Assembly (NCBI RefSeq): GCF_009795845.1
Contig: NZ_WTEX01000019.1
Coordinates: forward strand, 1 to 45,357
DNA from: Gilliamella sp. Lep-s35
GTDB taxonomy: Bacteria > Pseudomonadota > Gammaproteobacteria > Enterobacterales > Orbaceae
Direction: 5' to 3'
DNA length: 45,357 bases
The notes below the pieces were generated by a model. The model was given only the letters and a program-made list of their open reading frames with translations, had not been told where the DNA came from and made no database searches. Both the position numbers and the translations under genes were made by a program. This document shows positions 42,284 to 45,357 of this stretch, piece by piece; position 1 is the first letter of the stretch; each line of letters starts with the position of its first letter.

Positions 42284-45200
42284 TTAGATTTTGATTGAAG
42301 GACTAAAATGTGGCGATGGATTGGCCAGTATTAACTCATCGGTTACCACATCACTATCATCATCTGATGCAACAAAAGCACTTATGCTTTGCGTTATTAA
42401 TGAAAAATTAGCTGTAGATGCATTTGATGAAAATACAGGTAGTGGTATACCATCGTTAATATGAGCGTTAATATCAGCCGCTAACCACGATGAACCATCC
42501 GCAAATTGGAAAATATCAATTCGGGAAGATAATCGAGTATCTAGCTTAGTTGAGAACCAATTTTTAATTGTAATAGAATCGGTACCAAATGTTACTAAAA
42601 GATCTGTATCCGATTTTTTAATATCAACCATTTTCGCTGAGATCCCTTCTCCAAAACGGATTGTATCAACATCAGATTTTATTCTATTCCAAAAACCGGT
42701 GTAACCTAATTCGCCTTGGTTATTTATTGTGTCGTGACCATCACCTAAATTAAACAAGTAAGTATCGTTTCCTGCTCCGCCTGATAACAGGTCATTGCCT
42801 TTACCACCTGTTAAGATATCATTACCTTTACTGCCTAAAATAATATCGTCACTATCTGTACCTGTCATTACTAAGCGGTTGTTTAATACCTCATCCCATG
42901 TTAATTTGGTGCCATCGGCAAATATAAACTCTTCAATAACGTTATAGCTATTAATGCTTGCGGTTGCTGACGTTGCATTGTAAAAGACATTCTTTAAAGT
43001 TATGCTGCTATTACCACCAATTAAGGTTACTTTTATATTAGCCCCTTGGCGTGAAAATATAACGTCATTCGGCGTAATACCATCAATAAACTCTAGTTTA
43101 TCTTTACCGCCTAATTCTGTCACTTGGTCATGACCACTATTACGGCCAAATTGGTAAATATCATTGTAATTTGAGCTTAACAGTGTCTCATCTTTTGCTG
43201 TGCCCGATGTCACAATTGGATTATCATTATACCACTCTTTAATATTAAGTTGTGAGCCATCTACAAATTCAAAAAAATCCACCCTAGCGACTAATTGCGT
43301 ATCACCAGTTGAAAACCAATTTTTTATGGTGATTGAATTTTGGCTATTAATAGAGATAACTAAATCATTGTTTTTTCTAGAACGACTTAGCATATCAGCA
43401 CGAATGCCTTCTCCAAAACGGATTGTATCAACATCAGATTTTATTCTATTCCAAAAACTAATGTAGCCTAATTCGCCTTGGTTATTTATTGTGTCGTGAC
43501 CATCACCTAAATTAAACAAGTAAGTATCGTTTCCGGCTCCGCCTGATAACAGGTCATTGCCTTTACCACCTGTTAAGATATCATTGCCATCCCCCCCAGA
43601 TAAAGTATCATTACCATCACCTCCTGTTAAGATATCATTACCATCACCACCTGATAAAGTATCATTACCATCACCTCCTGTTAAGATATCATTACCTTTA
43701 CTGCCTAAAATAATATCGTCACTATCTGTACCTGTCATCACTAAGCCGTTGTTTAATACCTCATCCCACGTTAATTTGGTGCCATCGGCAAATATAAACT
43801 CTTCAATAACATTATTGGTATTAATTTTTGCGGTTGCTGATGTTGCATTGACAAAAACATTCTTAAAGGTGATGCTACTTTTGCCGTCAATTAAGGTTGC
43901 TGTTATATCTGCCCCTTGGCGTGAAAATATAACGTCATTCGGCGTAATACCATCGATAAACTCTAGCTTATCGTTTCCGCCTAATTCTGTCACTTGGTCA
44001 TGACCACTATTACGGCCAAATTGGTAAATATCATTGTAATTTGAGCTTAACAGTGTCTCATCTTTTGCTGTGCCCGATGTCACAACTGGATTATCATTAT
44101 ACCACTTTTTAATATTAAGTTGTGAGCCATCTGCAAATTCAAAAAAATCCACCCTAGCGGCTAATTGCGTATCACCAGTTGAGAACCAATTTTTTATGGT
44201 GATTGAATTTTGGCTATTAATAGAGATAACTAAATCATTGTTTTTTCTAGAACGACTTAGCATGTCAGCACGAATGCCTTCTCCAAAACGGATTGTATCA
44301 ACATCAGATTTTATTCTATTCCAAAAACCAATGTAACCTAATTCGCCTTGGTTATTTATTGTGTCGTGACCATCACCTAAATTAAACAAGTAAGTATCGT
44401 TTCCGGCTCCGCCTGATAACAGGTCATTGCCTTTACCGCCCGATAAGATATCATTGCCTTTACTGCCTAAAATAATATCGTCACTATCTGTACCTGTCAT
44501 TACTAAGCGGTTGTTTAATACCTCATCCCACGTTAATTTGGTGCCATCGGCAAATATAAACTCTTCAATAACGTTATAGCTATTAATGCTTGCGGTTGCT
44601 GACGTTGTATTGTAAAAGACATTCTTTAAAGTTATGCTGCTATTACCACCAATTAAGGTTACTTTTATATTAGCCCCTTGGCGTGAAAATATAACGTCAT
44701 TCGGCGTAATACCATCGATAAACTCTAGCTTATCGTTTCCGCCTAATTCTGTCACTTGGTCATGACCACTATTACGGCCAAATTGGTAAATATCATTGTA
44801 ATTTGAACTTAACAGTGTCTCATCTTCTGCTGTGCCCGATGTCACAATTGGATTATCATTATACCACTCTTTAATATTAAGTTGTGAGCCATCTGCAAAT
44901 TCAAAAAAATCCACCCTAGCGGCTAATTGCGTATCACCAGTTGAGAACCAATTTTTTATGGTGATTGAATTTTGGCTATTAATAGAGATAACTAAATCAT
45001 TGTTTTTTCTAGAACGACTTAGCATGTCAGCACGAATGCCTTCTCCAAAATGGATTGTATCAACATCAGATTTTATTCTATTCCAAAAACCGGTGTAACC
45101 TAATTCGCCTTGGTTATTTATTGTGTCGTGACCATCACCTAAATTAAACAAGTAAGTATCGTTTCCGGCTCCGCCTGATAACAGGTCATTGCCTTTACCG

Positions 45201-45357
45201 CCCGATAAGATATCATTGCCATCACCCCCTGATAAAGTATCATTACCATCACCGCCTGATAAGATATCATTACCTTTACTGCCTAAAATAATATCGTCAC
45301 TATCTGTACCTGTCATTACTAAGCGGTTGTTTAATACCTCATCCCACGTTAATTTGG
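42284..45357 (-). CDS. large repetitive RTX protein, C-terminal part (5' end outside window)
   Basis: The frame is open to the right edge, where upstream codons read [13 protein letters not shown] before the first internal Met at 45316, so more than 1020 residues are visible and the start is missing. Four units begin [17 protein letters not shown]. Each has a block of RTX nonapeptides (GGxGNDxLS, calcium-binding beta-roll), a segment [20 protein letters not shown], and one or two haemolysin-related domains ([31 protein letters not shown]). The last about 55 residues ([19 protein letters not shown] to SPSIKI) lack RTX repeats and fit an uncleaved type I secretion signal. It is probably a secreted or surface adhesin/toxin-like protein; no enzymatic domain is visible in this part. 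Confidence 0.9.
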   Translation of the reverse strand, partial: KLTWDEVLNNRLVMTGTDSDDIILGSKGNDILSGGDGNDTLSGGDGNDILSGGKGNDLLSGGAGNDTYLFNLGDGHDTINNQGELGYTGFWNRIKSDVDTIHFGEGIRADMLSRSRKNNDLVISINSQNSITIKNWFSTGDTQLAARVDFFEFADGSQLNIKEWYNDNPIVTSGTAEDETLLSSNYNDIYQFGRNSGHDQVTELGGNDKLEFIDGITPNDVIFSRQGANIKVTLIGGNSSITLKNVFYNTTSATASINSYNVIEEFIFADGTKLTWDEVLNNRLVMTGTDSDDIILGSKGNDILSGGKGNDLLSGGAGNDTYLFNLGDGHDTINNQGELGYIGFWNRIKSDVDTIRFGEGIRADMLSRSRKNNDLVISINSQNSITIKNWFSTGDTQLAARVDFFEFADGSQLNIKKWYNDNPVVTSGTAKDETLLSSNYNDIYQFGRNSGHDQVTELGGNDKLEFIDGITPNDVIFSRQGADITATLIDGKSSITFKNVFVNATSATAKINTNNVIEEFIFADGTKLTWDEVLNNGLVMTGTDSDDIILGSKGNDILTGGDGNDTLSGGDGNDILTGGDGNDTLSGGDGNDILTGGKGNDLLSGGAGNDTYLFNLGDGHDTINNQGELGYISFWNRIKSDVDTIRFGEGIRADMLSRSRKNNDLVISINSQNSITIKNWFSTGDTQLVARVDFFEFVDGSQLNIKEWYNDNPIVTSGTAKDETLLSSNYNDIYQFGRNSGHDQVTELGGKDKLEFIDGITPNDVIFSRQGANIKVTLIGGNSSITLKNVFYNATSATASINSYNVIEEFIFADGTKLTWDEVLNNRLVMTGTDSDDIILGSKGNDILTGGKGNDLLSGGAGNDTYLFNLGDGHDTINNQGELGYTGFWNRIKSDVDTIRFGEGISAKMVDIKKSDTDLLVTFGTDSITIKNWFSTKLDTRLSSRIDIFQFADGSSWLAADINAHINDGIPLPVFSSNASTANFSLITQSISAFVASDDDSDVVTDELILANPSPHFSPSIKI
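42868..45316 (-). repeat. three long near-identical tandem units in the RTX gene
   Basis: The unit header (codon ATG of MTGTDSDD) starts at 45316, 44500, 43738 and 42868, so the full units are 816, 762 and 870 bases. They differ by exactly 54 or 108 bases, that is by two or four RTX nonapeptides, and are otherwise close to identical. Confidence 0.9.

Noticed and set aside
43557-44003. Plus-strand frames of 88-148 codons across the RTX gene
   Set aside because: They are antisense shadows that repeat with the RTX units and contain only complementary low-complexity Pro/Ser/Leu patterns.

Overview
The window is AT-rich gammaproteobacterial chromosome. The order hisLGDCBHAFI with a six-His leader, the TPP-riboswitch-controlled thiBPQ operon, CptA, DinB, SulA and ArgS are all close to enteric proteins. 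The low GC and the set of phosphotransferase and RTX genes suggest an Orbaceae member such as the bee-gut genus Gilliamella. That assignment is inference from protein similarity recalled from memory, not a search result.

Layout. 1-1.0 kb: end of a CrcB-type fluoride channel, an SOS-controlled sulA with two abutting LexA boxes, and a frameshifted remnant of an acyl-CoA ligase. 1.1-4.0 kb: a TetR regulator divergent from a two-gene unit that encodes, as separate proteins, the two halves found fused in plant Tm-1 proteins. 4.1-11.6 kb: the complete histidine operon with leader peptide and attenuator. 11.6-23.5 kb: an accessory/defence region holding dispersed repeats, a broken DUF6708-like gene, a dead IS3-family element, a 28-repeat type I-F CRISPR array with no cas genes in view, and a type IC restriction-modification locus (hsdM, rhuM-like remnant, hsdS, prrC, hsdR). 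23.5-27.8 kb: a GntR regulator divergent from a beta-glucoside PTS EIIBCA and 6-phospho-beta-glucosidase pair with a CRP-like site. 27.8-34.3 kb, minus strand: dinB, cptA and thiQ-thiP-thiB with a TPP riboswitch. 34.3-35.2 kb: a long non-coding stretch with repeats and an unexplained structured island. 35.2-38.6 kb: argS, a pbpC 5' remnant and an amidohydrolase. 38.7-45.4 kb, minus strand: HlyD-like and HlyB-like type I secretion genes and the end of a large repetitive RTX protein that runs off the window.

Most notable is the hsd-prrC locus. PrrC is an anticodon nuclease kept latent by a type IC restriction complex and released when phage disable restriction. Here it keeps the Arg-x3-Glu and His spacing of the known nuclease triad. 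The adjacent HsdS has two almost identical target-recognition domains about 95% identical in DNA, separated by a TAEL repeat of the EcoR124 type, so it should recognise a symmetric (palindromic) split site whose gap can change by slippage. With the CRISPR array this makes a compact antiphage region between two metabolic operons.
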